Shown: positions 6,386 to 13,750, numbered from the stretch's first letter. The stretch: 24,325 bases of DNA from JALRBM01 sp964615445 (GCA_964615445.1 CAZTOK010000019.1:1-24325), one strand, 5' to 3'. The notes: a model not told the origin generated them from the letters alone. Program-made: numbers and translations.

Positions 6386-6391
6386 TATACT
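6386..6391 (+). promoter_or_regulatory. Extended -10 of the DUF1653 operon
   Basis: TGC-TATACT ends exactly 6 nt before ATG 6398, and no SD is present. Confidence 0.7.
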
Positions 6392-6397
6392 GAAAAA

Positions 6398-6673
6398 ATG
6401 GGAACGCATAAAGAGTATTCTGTTTTGAATAAAGAGCTTGCTAGCGCAAAAGCAAAAGTAACAGTGGGTGCGAACTATAGACATCATAAAGATCCAAGTA
6501 AGCTGTATAAAGTTATTGATTATGGCTTTTTGGAATCAAACGACGAACTTCATGTTATTTATCAAGCGCAATATGGCGAAGGTATCATTTTTCTTCGGCC
6601 ATTAACAAGTTGGTTAGAACAGGTTGAGTGGGAGGGCCAAACCACCCCACGCTTTGTTGAAGTTGAGAGTTAG
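6398..6673 (+). CDS. DUF1653 domain protein
   Basis: The 91-residue protein matches the DUF1653 pattern: NYRHHKDPSKLYKVIDYGFL at residues 28-47, then DELHVIYQAQYGEG, RPLTSWLEQVEW and a final PRFVEVE. The conserved YRH, the VIYQ strand, the RP-x-F/W-like turn and the terminal PRF are all visible. The family is a small soluble beta-rich domain of unknown biochemical role. An upstream in-frame start at 6344 lies before the promoter and inside the previous hairpin, so ATG 6398 is chosen. It is the first gene of a three-gene operon with a glycosylase-like protein and a hydrolase. Confidence 0.85.
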   Translation: MGTHKEYSVLNKELASAKAKVTVGANYRHHKDPSKLYKVIDYGFLESNDELHVIYQAQYGEGIIFLRPLTSWLEQVEWEGQTTPRFVEVES

Positions 6674-6677
6674 TGTT

Positions 6678-7160
6678 TTGAAACGAGTTACTTTTATCGG
6701 CCAGGCACCCGCTCATCCTTCAAGTAAACATGCTATTGCTGGCACTTATCTTCGGCCATGGCTATACGAACTTGGCTTGGATGAACAAACTATCATACGT
6801 CACTGTCAGTTTCTTGCACTAATTAGTGATTTTCCGGGAAGCGACGTACATGGGCATTTGCGTCCAACGCCCGAGCAAATCGCGCTCTATCGGCCGCTTC
6901 TTATAAACCTCATAAAAGAATTTAAGCCAGATATTATTGCACCGGTAGGTGCGATGGCTATTAAAGAAGTTTTGCCGCACGTGACAGCAGGCCTACAAAA
7001 TACCGTTGGACATACGTATTACGTCGATCCGTTCGGCAGCCTTGGAAAGGAAATGCTAGTCATACCGTTGCCTCATCCATCTGGACGTAGTGTATGGGTT
7101 AATACCAATCGAGATAAGGTGGCTAGCGCGCTACTCCTTTTAAAAAATAATATAAAATAG
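6678..7160 (+). CDS. Uracil-DNA glycosylase superfamily protein
   Basis: The 160-residue protein starts at TTG 6678, four nt after the DUF1653 stop, giving MKRVTFIGQAPAHPSSKHAI. The GQAP motif near residues 8-11 corresponds to the GEAPG-type motif of family 4/5-like uracil-DNA glycosylases. The C-terminal VIPLPHPSGRS near residue 135 is the HPS motif of the superfamily. The central IKEFKPDIIAPVGAMAIKEV forms the usual strand-helix. Its job would be removing uracil or another damaged base from DNA, or acting on a related substrate. Compared with family 4 there are no clustered cysteines for an iron-sulphur centre. A longer frame from 6624 overlaps the upstream gene and is rejected. Confidence 0.75.
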   Translation: MKRVTFIGQAPAHPSSKHAIAGTYLRPWLYELGLDEQTIIRHCQFLALISDFPGSDVHGHLRPTPEQIALYRPLLINLIKEFKPDIIAPVGAMAIKEVLPHVTAGLQNTVGHTYYVDPFGSLGKEMLVIPLPHPSGRSVWVNTNRDKVASALLLLKNNIK

Positions 7161-7170
7161 GTGATCAGCG

Positions 7171-7842
7171 ATGTCGCTTATTCAGAGTATAAAAGAATTT
7201 ACTACCAAAGCCCCTACTTCCAAGCGAGCCATACTTTTATGTGGTTTTGGTGGAGCGGTATGGCAAACAAAACGGCTTATACGAACGTTGAATGGTGCTG
7301 GCTATACGATAACGGCCATTGATTTTTCAAAAACAGTATTAAGCAAGGGCGATCCAGGTCTACTTCCGCAGCTTACAAATGAAGTAGTAATGCTCGCAGA
7401 GAACATAAAGCGCCGGGAGGATCAAGAAATTTTGCTTGTTGGCATTAGTTTAGGTGCGCTATTAAGCCTTAATATCCTTCGTCGCTCTACTTTATTCCAT
7501 AAGGCGGTGATGATAACTGGTGGCAATATCGTGACGGTGGCTAAGAATATTTTTGGAGAGAAGATTTGGCCTCAAAGCTACGAAGAGTTGGCGGGTACTT
7601 GGAAAGATGTGAATATTTGGATCGAGCCTGAGCTGCTAAAAGGAAAGCGGATGCTTTTTGTTTTGCCTACAAGAGACGGGCTCATTGATACTTCGGAAGT
7701 AGTGGACGAGGCGAAGCGTCAAAATAGCGCAGGTAATACAGTTATACTCATTGAACGAAATAACTTCGGCCACATAGGCACCATCATTGAAGAAACGATT
7801 GTTTTTCCACACCGTATCTTAAAGTATATCAATCAGCTATAA
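7171..7842 (+). CDS. Alpha/beta hydrolase
   Basis: The 223-residue protein has strand-forming AILLCGFGG (residues 20-28, the usual oxyanion-hole region) and the nucleophile elbow LLVGISLGAL with Ser93. Asp169 or Asp173 in LPTRDGLID and His201 in NFGHIGTI complete a Ser-Asp-His triad. It is therefore a serine hydrolase, probably an esterase or lipase-like enzyme on a small substrate; no lid or signal peptide is visible. AGGTGATC precedes the ATG and the gene is 10 nt after the glycosylase-like gene, so it is co-transcribed. The triad assignment is by motif and spacing only. Confidence 0.75.
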   Translation: MSLIQSIKEFTTKAPTSKRAILLCGFGGAVWQTKRLIRTLNGAGYTITAIDFSKTVLSKGDPGLLPQLTNEVVMLAENIKRREDQEILLVGISLGALLSLNILRRSTLFHKAVMITGGNIVTVAKNIFGEKIWPQSYEELAGTWKDVNIWIEPELLKGKRMLFVLPTRDGLIDTSEVVDEAKRQNSAGNTVILIERNNFGHIGTIIEETIVFPHRILKYINQL

Positions 7843-7848
7843 AGCATT

Positions 7849-8152
7849 TTAATTATAAGTGATGAAGCCCCCGAGAAGTCGGTTGACCTCATCAGGGGTG
7901 TGACAGCTCTACTATTTTGCCTTGTAATTCTGAAGATGCTCCGGGATGGTTCTTTAATAGCTTTACAACTGATCAGGTATACCTCTCTTGCTGAGTTGCC
8001 GAGACGAATATCTTCTTCAGCGTCGCGAAGGTTGGAGAGAGTGCAAATAGCGCTATCGCGCAACAGGCTGCATCGACCAACTCTAAAGGTATTATCGAAA
8101 CCATAGGAATGATAAGCAGCATGATAAGTGTATAAGGACGACCTCCACTAGG
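7849..8152 (-). pseudogene. Decayed membrane-protein gene
   Basis: On the minus strand a 59-codon open stretch (8152-7973) reads TLIMLLIIPMVSIIPLELVD, a hydrophobic segment CAIALFALSPTFATLKKIFV and SATQQERYT before TGA. The same frame continues past TGA as VVKLLKNHPGASSELQGKIV and ELSHP, then another TGA. One frame over, it continues PDEVNRLLGGFITYN to TAA at 7851-7849. The run reads like one protein C-terminus broken by one stop and one frameshift. No intact start or promoter was found. The family is unknown. Apparent longer frames in this stretch on either strand are less protein-like. Confidence 0.4.
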
Positions 8153-8303
8153 CTAAAAACGAAACAAGATAAGGTGCCATGCAGCTCATCCCCTTTTTGC
8201 GTTCATAGGGCTAAAGGACAGTTTTTATTTTATATAACTTTCCCCTTGTGTCAAGAGTGTGTTAGAAAAGTATCTTGAGTTTGATATGTTTCGCCCGAAG
8301 CAC

Positions 8304-8309
8304 TAAAAT
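8304..8309 (+). promoter_or_regulatory. -10 element of the 8317 operon
   Basis: TAAAAT ends 7 nt before ATG 8317, and no SD is present. The preceding stretch from 8153 to 8303 shows no gene. Confidence 0.45.
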
Positions 8310-8316
8310 AAAGATA

Positions 8317-8847
8317 ATGACAGCTATACATTTTAAAGCCAAACTTTTCAAAATTGGCCAGTGGACCATTCTCCGCTTACCGGAAAAAGCGAGCCTTAAG
8401 CTTCCCTCTAGGAGTCAGGTGATGGTAGAAGGAACCATCAATGACTTTCATTTTCAGACTGTACTTGAGCCAGATGGCAAATGGGGGCATTGGCTAAAGG
8501 TGACAAAAGCCATGATGGATGCAATTGGTATCAAAGCGGGCGATACAGTTGAACTTACCATCGAGCCAACCAAGGATTGGCCCGAGCCGGACATCCCCAA
8601 AGATTTTAAAGTGACACTTGCGAGCCATCCGAATATCCAAACTCTATGGATGGACGTGACGCCCATGTCCCGCTGGGAATGGATACGCTGGATTACGTCA
8701 ACGAAAAACCCAGAAACGCGCAAACATCGCATTGAAGTATCGCTTTCAAAATTAAAAGCTGGCCAGCGACGGCCGTGCTGCTTTAATCGGGCTATGTGTA
8801 CAGATCCATATGTGTCAAAAAGCGGCGTTCTACTTGATCCGGTGTAA
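8317..8847 (+). CDS. DUF1905 / YdeI-OmpD-associated family protein
   Basis: The 176-residue protein has two recognisable parts. The N-terminal half (IHFKAKLFKIGQWTILRLPE through VTKAMMDAIGIKAGDTVELT) is a DUF1905 beta domain. The C-terminal half (MSRWEWIRWITSTKNPETRK, HRIEVSLSKLKAGQRRPCCF) matches the YdeI/OmpD-associated helical domain. The biochemical role of this pairing is not known; homologues have been linked to bacteriocin or peptide protection. ATG 8317 is preferred over the upstream frame start at 8275 because a -10 box lies between them. It leads an operon with a VOC protein 23 nt downstream. Confidence 0.8.
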   Translation: MTAIHFKAKLFKIGQWTILRLPEKASLKLPSRSQVMVEGTINDFHFQTVLEPDGKWGHWLKVTKAMMDAIGIKAGDTVELTIEPTKDWPEPDIPKDFKVTLASHPNIQTLWMDVTPMSRWEWIRWITSTKNPETRKHRIEVSLSKLKAGQRRPCCFNRAMCTDPYVSKSGVLLDPV

Positions 8848-8870
8848 ACTAGTAAGTGAAAAGGGGGCTC

Positions 8871-9332
8871 ATGCAACAAAAAATCACACCAAATTTATGG
8901 TTCAACGGTAATGCGCAGGAAGCAGTTAACTACTACGTTTCTGTGTTTCCAAATAGTCGCATTGTTTCCACTGTAAACTATCCCAATAGTGCACAAGAGG
9001 GCTTGGCCGATTTTCAAAAAGACATGGCTGGTAAGCCGCTGGCTATTGAATTTGAGCTAAATGGTCAGCATTTTACGGCAATTAATGCTGGACCGGAGTT
9101 CAGATTTACCGAAGCTGTGTCATTTGCTATTAGCTGTGAAGATCAAAACGAAATTGATTATTACTGGGAAAAATTATCGAGCATTCCGGAGTCGGAGCAA
9201 TGTGGATGGTGTAAAGACCAATACGGGCTGAGTTGGCAGGTGGTTCCAAAAAATATGGAGGAACTTATGGCACGGCCAAATGCCTACGCGCACTTAATGC
9301 AGATGAAAAAGCTCGTAATTGCCGATTTCTAA
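8871..9332 (+). CDS. PhnB-like VOC (glyoxalase superfamily) protein
   Basis: The 153-residue protein follows the 3-demethylubiquinone-9 methyltransferase-like PhnB pattern: ITPNLWFNGNAQEAVNYYVS, FPNSRIVSTVNYP, FELNGQHFTAINAGPEFRFT, CEDQNEIDYYWEKLS and CGWCKDQYGLSWQVVPKNM. Members have a paired beta-alpha-beta-beta-beta fold that can bind a metal; substrates of this subgroup are generally unknown. AAGGGGG precedes ATG 8871 at normal spacing, which rules out the in-frame GTG at 8856. It is the second gene of the 8317-10395 operon. Confidence 0.85.
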   Translation: MQQKITPNLWFNGNAQEAVNYYVSVFPNSRIVSTVNYPNSAQEGLADFQKDMAGKPLAIEFELNGQHFTAINAGPEFRFTEAVSFAISCEDQNEIDYYWEKLSSIPESEQCGWCKDQYGLSWQVVPKNMEELMARPNAYAHLMQMKKLVIADF

Positions 9333-9349
9333 TGTATGAGGTATAACCA

Positions 9350-10036
9350 ATGAAGTTAACATTATTGGAGAAAGAGTATCTTATTGATAATGTGTGGGCG
9401 TTCCGTTTTGAACCTAGTGAACCATTACAATGGACAGCTGGGCAGTATGTTCGAGTGGAACTTCCTCATGATAATCCCGATAGTGAGGGAATGAAACGTT
9501 GGTTTACCAATTCGGCGGCTCCGTATGAAGGAATCATACAGATTACGACACGGATTACAGGAAGTACTTTTAAACAGGCACTCTCTACACTGCAGCCAGG
9601 TGATGCTACCCTACAACTTATCGAGCTGCCAGATGGTGATTTCGTGTGGGAGGAGCCTGAACTTTCAAAGGTCTTTATAGCTGGCGGCATTGGTATTACG
9701 CCGTTTCGGAGTATATTAAAACAGCGCGTACATGACGGGCAGTCACTAGACGTAACATTGATTTATGGGGGCCGCACGCCAGATCTTCCTTTCAAAGATG
9801 AACTTAGTGACTGGCAGCAGACTCATCCTGAGCTAATTATTCACTATGTCATTGGTAAGCCGCTTTCTGTAGAGAATATTGCTGAGCTTGCTCCCCAACT
9901 TAATGGCTCGCTGGTGTACGTTTCTGGTCCAGAACCTATGGTGGAAGCGTTGAGCGAAGATCTAAAGACTCATGGCCTCGCTGATGCACAGGTAAAACGA
10001 GATGCTTTTCCAAACTACAACGAAACTAATTATTAA
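9350..10036 (+). CDS. FNR-type flavin/NAD(P)H oxidoreductase
   Basis: The 228-residue protein has the ferredoxin-reductase layout. An FAD-binding barrel carries WTAGQYVRVELP and RWFTNSAAP, the latter in place of the usual RxYS/T flavin motif. The NAD(P)-binding domain starts FIAGGIGITPFRSIL near residue 110 and continues LIYGGRTPDLPFKDEL and VYVSGPEPMVEAL. No 2Fe-2S domain is attached, so it would pass electrons between NAD(P)H and a separate partner, possibly via thiol or quinone substrates. A GAGGT SD precedes the ATG. The neighbouring VOC and YeaO-like genes suggest a small redox or stress operon. Confidence 0.85.
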   Translation: MKLTLLEKEYLIDNVWAFRFEPSEPLQWTAGQYVRVELPHDNPDSEGMKRWFTNSAAPYEGIIQITTRITGSTFKQALSTLQPGDATLQLIELPDGDFVWEEPELSKVFIAGGIGITPFRSILKQRVHDGQSLDVTLIYGGRTPDLPFKDELSDWQQTHPELIIHYVIGKPLSVENIAELAPQLNGSLVYVSGPEPMVEALSEDLKTHGLADAQVKRDAFPNYNETNY

Positions 10037-10056
10037 ATCGTAGGTGAAAATGCTAT

Positions 10057-10395
10057 ATGCTACAGATTAAACGAGTGTATGAGTCACCAGCCAAAAGCGA
10101 TGGCGTGCGCATACTCGTTGATAGGTTGTGGCCTCGCGGACTTACTAAAGAAAAGGCCGCTGTAGATCTTTGGCTAAAAGAGGTGGCCCCGTCGACGGAA
10201 CTTCGCAAATGGTTTCATCATGAGCCCGAGAAATTCAAAGAGTTTAGCAAAAAGTATACCAGGGAGCTTATAGATAACTCTGCTACGTTGCTATTAAAAA
10301 GGGCCCTAGATGAGCATAAGATAGTTACGCTTGTATACGGCGCGAAAGATCCACAGATTAATCATGCCGCTGTACTACGAAAATTTCTTATGTAA
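10057..10395 (+). CDS. DUF488 (YeaO-like) family protein
   Basis: The 112-residue protein begins LQIKRVYESPAKSDGVRILV then DRLWPRGLTKEKAAVDLWLK, EVAPSTELRKWF and EKFKEFSKKYTREL, followed by TLVYGAKDPQINHAAVLRKF. These are the diagnostic blocks of the YeaO branch of DUF488, including DRLWPRG and the final YGAKD-x4-HA segment. The biochemical function is not established. ATG 10057 was chosen because an overlapping ATG at 10050 leads to an immediate stop. TAGGTGAAA lies about 10 nt upstream. It is the last gene of the 8317 operon; no strong terminator is visible in 10396-10476. Confidence 0.85.
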   Translation: MLQIKRVYESPAKSDGVRILVDRLWPRGLTKEKAAVDLWLKEVAPSTELRKWFHHEPEKFKEFSKKYTRELIDNSATLLLKRALDEHKIVTLVYGAKDPQINHAAVLRKFLM

Positions 10396-10476
10396 TGTAC
10401 ACGCTATAAGTGCGCATCGTAACTGAAATGAATTCATTGTAATGGACGGACCATTCCTAGGATCTCTTAAATATGG

Positions 10477-10482
10477 TATGAT
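10477..10482 (+). promoter_or_regulatory. -10 element (TATGAT) of the 10519 orphan
   Basis: TATGATATAGTTT begins here, and the same 13 nt recur at 10903 before the next orphan. The leader is about 30 nt with an SD. Confidence 0.5.
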
Positions 10483-10518
10483 ATAGTTTGTCTGAAAGCG
10501 CGAGTGAAGGGGAAAATT

Positions 10519-10845
10519 ATGCTTGAGCAGGTTAGGCGTAGGCTGCAAGGGCTGGCCGGTCAGCTTTCGCGTCCACAACGGCATGAAGAAGAGACGATTC
10601 CTTTTCCCCAGTCAACAGAGTCTATGCAACTTGCCTGTAGTATTATCAGGCAAGCACTAACGCAGCTAGGAGATGCTCTTGAGGGAAGTGGGACGACCGT
10701 TATTGTAACGAGTGAGTTTCCTGGTGTAAACGAATTCCATTTAGCTTTTAGCCTCATGCAACTATCTCCACAAAGTGGTTTAGAGATAGTCAATCAATAT
10801 AACGATGAAGCAGGTTGTCCATGTTTCTTCTTTGTGAAGCGATAG
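10519..10845 (+). CDS. Hypothetical protein (108 aa)
   Basis: This protein is not recognised. It starts MLEQVRRRLQGLAGQLSRPQ, a basic amphipathic helix. A linker rich in Glu/Pro follows, then a helix TESMQLACSIIRQALTQLGD, a strand TTVIVTSEFPG, a helix and a final strand CPCFFFVKR. The alternation resembles a small alpha/beta domain. AAGGGGA lies 6 nt before ATG 10519, which rules out the GTG at 10504. It stands alone between a promoter and a 36-bp perfect palindrome. Confidence 0.6.
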   Translation: MLEQVRRRLQGLAGQLSRPQRHEEETIPFPQSTESMQLACSIIRQALTQLGDALEGSGTTVIVTSEFPGVNEFHLAFSLMQLSPQSGLEIVNQYNDEAGCPCFFFVKR

Positions 10846-10854
10846 CTTTCGGCG

Positions 10855-10890
10855 GGTAAAGCTGGGTCTTAGCTAAGACCCAGCTTTACC
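10855..10890. terminator. 36-bp perfect palindrome
   Basis: GGTAAAGCTGGGTCTTAG is followed immediately by its exact reverse complement. As RNA it would form a very stable hairpin between two tandem orphan genes. There is no T tract on the plus side. It may terminate the first gene, insulate the second promoter, or bind a dimeric protein. Confidence 0.6.
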
Positions 10891-10902
10891 TAGAATAATG
10901 GA

Positions 10903-10908
10903 TATGAT
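10903..10908 (+). promoter_or_regulatory. -10 element (TATGAT) of the 10946 gene pair
   Basis: The TATGATATAGTTT sequence is identical to that at 10477. The -35 position would fall in the right arm of the palindrome at 10855-10890. Confidence 0.45.
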
Positions 10909-10945
10909 ATAGTTTTCTAACCCCTACGATATGCCGGGAGAAACC

Positions 10946-11185
10946 ATGAACGAGCTGATGTATCGAGGTATTGGTGCGCACTATCGCGTGCTTTTAGGCT
11001 GGCTTGAAGAAGGCGAAGTACTTGTTGTGCGGTACGTGTACGATAACATTCCAACCGTCGCCGTGGTGAAGGATGAGGATGATTACAATCAACTTGTCAG
11101 GCAAGCTACGTATGGCTTTTATAAAGACATCGCTTTTTATGCGTCACCAACCGGATCACTCCATATAGGGGAATATAGCCCATGA
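10946..11185 (+). CDS. Hypothetical protein (79 aa)
   Basis: This protein is not recognised. It appears to be a compact beta-rich domain: HYRVLLGWLEEGEVLVVRYV, PTVAVVKDEDDYNQLVRQ, then YKDIAFYASPTGSLHIGEY. There is no membrane segment. GGGAG lies 5 nt before ATG 10946, so the earlier ATG at 10931 is unlikely. The stop overlaps the ATG of the DUF218 gene (ATGA), so translation is coupled and the two products may act together. Confidence 0.6.
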   Translation: MNELMYRGIGAHYRVLLGWLEEGEVLVVRYVYDNIPTVAVVKDEDDYNQLVRQATYGFYKDIAFYASPTGSLHIGEYSP

Positions 11186-11922
11186 CATATGTTTTCAGGG
11201 AGTACGCCCTCGGTCTTCAGACTGAGGGTATTCTTTGTGCTATTATAAATGGCGTGTTCATAGTACCGGAGCAACTGCCGCAGGTAACGCGAGCAATCGC
11301 GGTTCACGGTTGCCAGCTGAGCGACAACGGAACGATTACTCACGCATTGGAGGTCAGGCTTGACACGGCATTCCAGCTTTATCTACAGGGGGTTGCCTCA
11401 ACTATCATCGTATGTGGATGGTATCCCCTAAAGCGAGAAGACCTTGCTGGTTACTGTGAAGCAGAATTAATGGAGGAATATTTGTGCCAGACCTACGGTG
11501 CTCATCCTGCATTTAAGTACCTTACTATCCTCCAGGAGAGGGATTCAACGAGCGTACCGGAAAATCTTGTATTCGTGCGTGACCGATTTCCAAATCTTCA
11601 GGAAGTAACGATTATCGTTGGTGAAAAAGTCATTCCTCGCATTGAATTTTTTGCCTGGATGGTCTTTGACGGCTTTGCACGTGTTCATTGTTATGGATGT
11701 GATGATGGAGTCAGCAACGAAGCGCTTGAACGTAAGCTAATCGGCGACGCCAAATGCACGTTGAGCGGCGTAATGTCGGGAGACTCTGGTATGACACCAG
11801 GAGTTATCAGCTATTTATTGCTTCCACCTACCCAAGATGGGCGGCGACAGTCAAGATGGGATCAATTACGTGTCCTCCATCATGGCTGCCCCTGGTATAA
11901 ACTTGGGTATCATCCCGAATAG
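11182..11922 (+). CDS. DUF218 (YdcF/SanA-like) family protein
   Basis: The 246-residue protein carries the DUF218 blocks: AIAVHGCQL, ALEVRLDTAFQLYLQGVAST then IIVCGWYPL, EAELMEEYLCQTYGAHP, ILQERDSTSVPENLVFVRDR, and a late VTIIVGEKVIPRIEFFAW. The spacing of R-x-A-x-LY-x-G, the EA-x-M-x-YL helix, the E-x-x-ST-x-x-N helix and the final strand plus Arg fits the family. Members are often membrane-linked and associated with cell-envelope functions. Here no N-terminal transmembrane anchor is visible. The family's usual vTs-x-H-x-R motif appears as IIVGEKVIPR, lacking the histidine. The C-terminal 70 residues are an extension of unknown role. It is coupled to the gene before it. Confidence 0.65.
   Translation: MTYVFREYALGLQTEGILCAIINGVFIVPEQLPQVTRAIAVHGCQLSDNGTITHALEVRLDTAFQLYLQGVASTIIVCGWYPLKREDLAGYCEAELMEEYLCQTYGAHPAFKYLTILQERDSTSVPENLVFVRDRFPNLQEVTIIVGEKVIPRIEFFAWMVFDGFARVHCYGCDDGVSNEALERKLIGDAKCTLSGVMSGDSGMTPGVISYLLLPPTQDGRRQSRWDQLRVLHHGCPWYKLGYHPE
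11207..11228 (+). promoter_or_regulatory. Terminator-like hairpin inside the DUF218 5' coding region
   Basis: The stem CCCTCGGTC/GACTGAGGG (9 bp, one G-T) with loop TTCA is followed by TATTCTTTG. It lies within codons 9-16 and could attenuate transcription or slow early translation. Confidence 0.45.
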
Positions 11923-11923
11923 T

Positions 11924-11965
11924 AGGAATGTTGGCTTGTTTGATGTCTAACGAGCCAACATTCCT
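11924..11965. terminator. Bidirectional terminator between convergent genes
   Basis: A perfect 13-bp stem AGGAATGTTGGCT/AGCCAACATTCCT with a 16-nt loop is followed by TATTTTG on the plus side. It separates the DUF218 stop from the NRAMP-like stop. Confidence 0.75.
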
Positions 11966-11997
11966 TATTTTGATATGTGTTCGGGTAAAGAATGGTT

Positions 11998-13227
11998 TTA
12001 TAATTTGCCTTGTTGAGAAACAATCATTAGCGGCACCGCGGCAACGGCCACGCAGACAATAATGCCAAGGTAAATATATCCAGCCACTTTGGTGAAACGG
12101 CCATTTGCGTATGTTTTCATAATGCTTTTATCGTTTGCGATTTTTAAAACAGGAAAGAATGTAAGTGGCATAATAAGCACTGAAAATATAACGGCGTATT
12201 CTGTAAGTTCTACTGGGTTAATACCAGTCATGATCAAAGCACCACCAAGCACTAAAATAATCATCCAGCTTGCAGTAAACTTGTGTGTTTCGCGTTTTGG
12301 CAAATGTTTTCCCCATTTCCAACCGGCGTATTGGCTAACGTTATATGCTCCTGAAAATGCTGTCTCAACGGTACTGCTTCCAATAGAGAAGAGTAACCCT
12401 AGGAGTGCGGCAAGTACGCCAACTTGCCCAAAACTACTCGCAGCCATAAGTACCGGCGTACCAATAAAATCTGGTGCAATGTGAAGTGGAAGAAGTGTGT
12501 TAGCTGCCGCAACAATTATGCCAAGTACGACTGCCGCTCCTAAAAGATACCCGATGTAAGAGTTAAAACTGTTTTTGAATAAGTCTTTCTTCTTCCATTT
12601 TTCTTCTATAGCACCTGAAGAATAAAAGAAAATCTCATATGGCATAAGAGTAGTAGTGAATAGCCCAACCGCAAAGTACCAGTACGATGCAGGGCTATGA
12701 CCAAAGAGCGATGGTATGAGTCCACTTGTAATAGTATGTAATCCAGGCCGTGTTTTTATTGCGACCACTAAGAAGATAATTACCAAAAGGCCCATATAGC
12801 CAAATATACGTTCGATGGTTTGAAAGGGTAATATCCAACATACAACACCAATGGCTATAACGGCAAAGACAATCAAGATAGGAAGCGAAAAACCCGAAAG
12901 CAACTGCAAGATAAGCGCCACGCCACCAATCTCTGCTGCGCAGGTCATAAAGGTAAGAACAACCGAAAAAAGTAATGTTGCAAAGCTTAGTTTTGGCGGA
13001 TACATGGTACGAATAGTATCAAACACTGTCTTTCCAGTAACGGCGGCGACTCTACCAGTCATTTCGCTATACAACATAATGCCATATACGGCAATAGGGA
13101 GTATCCACAAAAGCCCATAGCCAAACTCTGCACCTGCCTGGGATGCGAATACCACATCACCAATATCCACGAAACCACCAATAGCCGTAATCACTCCCAG
13201 CGCTAGTGCTAAAAGCTGTTTCGTCAT
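11998..13227 (-). CDS. NRAMP-family divalent metal transporter (variant site)
   Basis: The 409-residue protein has eleven predicted helices. Helix 1 reads IGGFVDIGDVVFASQAGAEF then GYGLLW, clearly the NRAMP helix-1 region. Helix 6 contains TTTLMPYEIFFYSSG, the NRAMP MPH region. In classical NRAMPs the metal ligands are Asp and Asn of DPGN and the Met of MPH. Here the motif is D21-I-G-D24 and M195-P-Y-E198. The first Asp and the Met are kept, Asn becomes Asp, the Pro is lost and the proton-path His is Tyr. It should import divalent metal, probably Mn2+ or Fe2+, with altered selectivity or coupling. Its start overlaps the stop of the upstream membrane-anchored gene (ATGA), so they form an operon. 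Confidence 0.8.
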   Translation of the reverse strand: MTKQLLALALGVITAIGGFVDIGDVVFASQAGAEFGYGLLWILPIAVYGIMLYSEMTGRVAAVTGKTVFDTIRTMYPPKLSFATLLFSVVLTFMTCAAEIGGVALILQLLSGFSLPILIVFAVIAIGVVCWILPFQTIERIFGYMGLLVIIFLVVAIKTRPGLHTITSGLIPSLFGHSPASYWYFAVGLFTTTLMPYEIFFYSSGAIEEKWKKKDLFKNSFNSYIGYLLGAAVVLGIIVAAANTLLPLHIAPDFIGTPVLMAASSFGQVGVLAALLGLLFSIGSSTVETAFSGAYNVSQYAGWKWGKHLPKRETHKFTASWMIILVLGGALIMTGINPVELTEYAVIFSVLIMPLTFFPVLKIANDKSIMKTYANGRFTKVAGYIYLGIIVCVAVAAVPLMIVSQQGKL

Positions 13228-13706
13228 AGTTGTTGCTCCAAGCTAGTGAAATGCTGTAGCTGAAGATCAAGTTGAGTAAGCGCAAAGTCCACGTGCTCCT
13301 GATTTTTTAATAAGATAAAAGCGTCCGCAACTGCTTTGCTGTCATTTTTCATATGATCAGCTATGCCCGAAGTGCCAGGGTCAATCGGCGATTGCATTAG
13401 TGAATCGTGAATTTCACTCACTTTCTTTTGAAGTTCCTCCATGTAGCCATTGCGATAATTCTGCGCTAACTGTTGAGTATGAATGGTTTCAAGTTGTTTT
13501 GCCTGGGCAATGTAGCTTATAACATCTTGCGCATTAATACGCATTTCGTCTCGTGAAAGGGGTTGTTTAATAGAAAAGGTTAACCACCATATGAGCGTAA
13601 CCCCAGTAAGTGTTATGGTGAGAGAAAGTACTATCAATAACCGCCACGTCTGTTTTTTGTCGCGTGGATATGGCCAACCTCGGTGACGAAACAAATCAAG
13701 TAGCAT
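13224..13706 (-). CDS. Membrane-anchored helical protein in the NRAMP operon
   Basis: The 160-residue protein has a short basic cytoplasmic N-terminus, one transmembrane helix (about residues 22-46, LLIVLSLTITLTGVTLIWWL) and an extracytoplasmic, mostly helical domain. That domain has coiled-coil character (ISYIAQAKQLETIHTQQLAQ, ELQKKVSEIHDSLM). I do not recognise the family. It could be a four-helix sensor-like or scaffold domain; the direct coupling to the NRAMP-like gene suggests an accessory role in metal uptake. ATG 13706 is supported by a -10 box 6 nt upstream. The gene diverges from the DUF72 gene, their start codons only 44 nt apart. Confidence 0.6.
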   Translation of the reverse strand: MLLDLFRHRGWPYPRDKKQTWRLLIVLSLTITLTGVTLIWWLTFSIKQPLSRDEMRINAQDVISYIAQAKQLETIHTQQLAQNYRNGYMEELQKKVSEIHDSLMQSPIDPGTSGIADHMKNDSKAVADAFILLKNQEHVDFALTQLDLQLQHFTSLEQQL

Positions 13707-13712
13707 ACTCTT

Positions 13713-13718
13713 ATAATA
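13713..13718 (-). promoter_or_regulatory. -10 element of the NRAMP operon
   Basis: TATTAT on the minus strand ends 6 nt before ATG 13706, implying a leaderless first gene. Confidence 0.6.
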
Positions 13719-13738
13719 CTCTGAAAAAGCATGTGCTT

Positions 13739-13744
13739 TATAAT
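13739..13744 (+). promoter_or_regulatory. -10 element of the DUF72 gene
   Basis: TATAAT ends exactly 6 nt before ATG 13751. It shares a 44-nt divergent intergenic region with the NRAMP operon promoter. Confidence 0.7.
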
Positions 13745-13750
13745 AAAACT

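Noticed and set aside
7833..8106. Overlapping 76- and 68-residue frames on either strand
   Set aside because: Both have poor composition and no start signals; the hydrophobic minus-strand frame in a third phase fits a decayed gene better.
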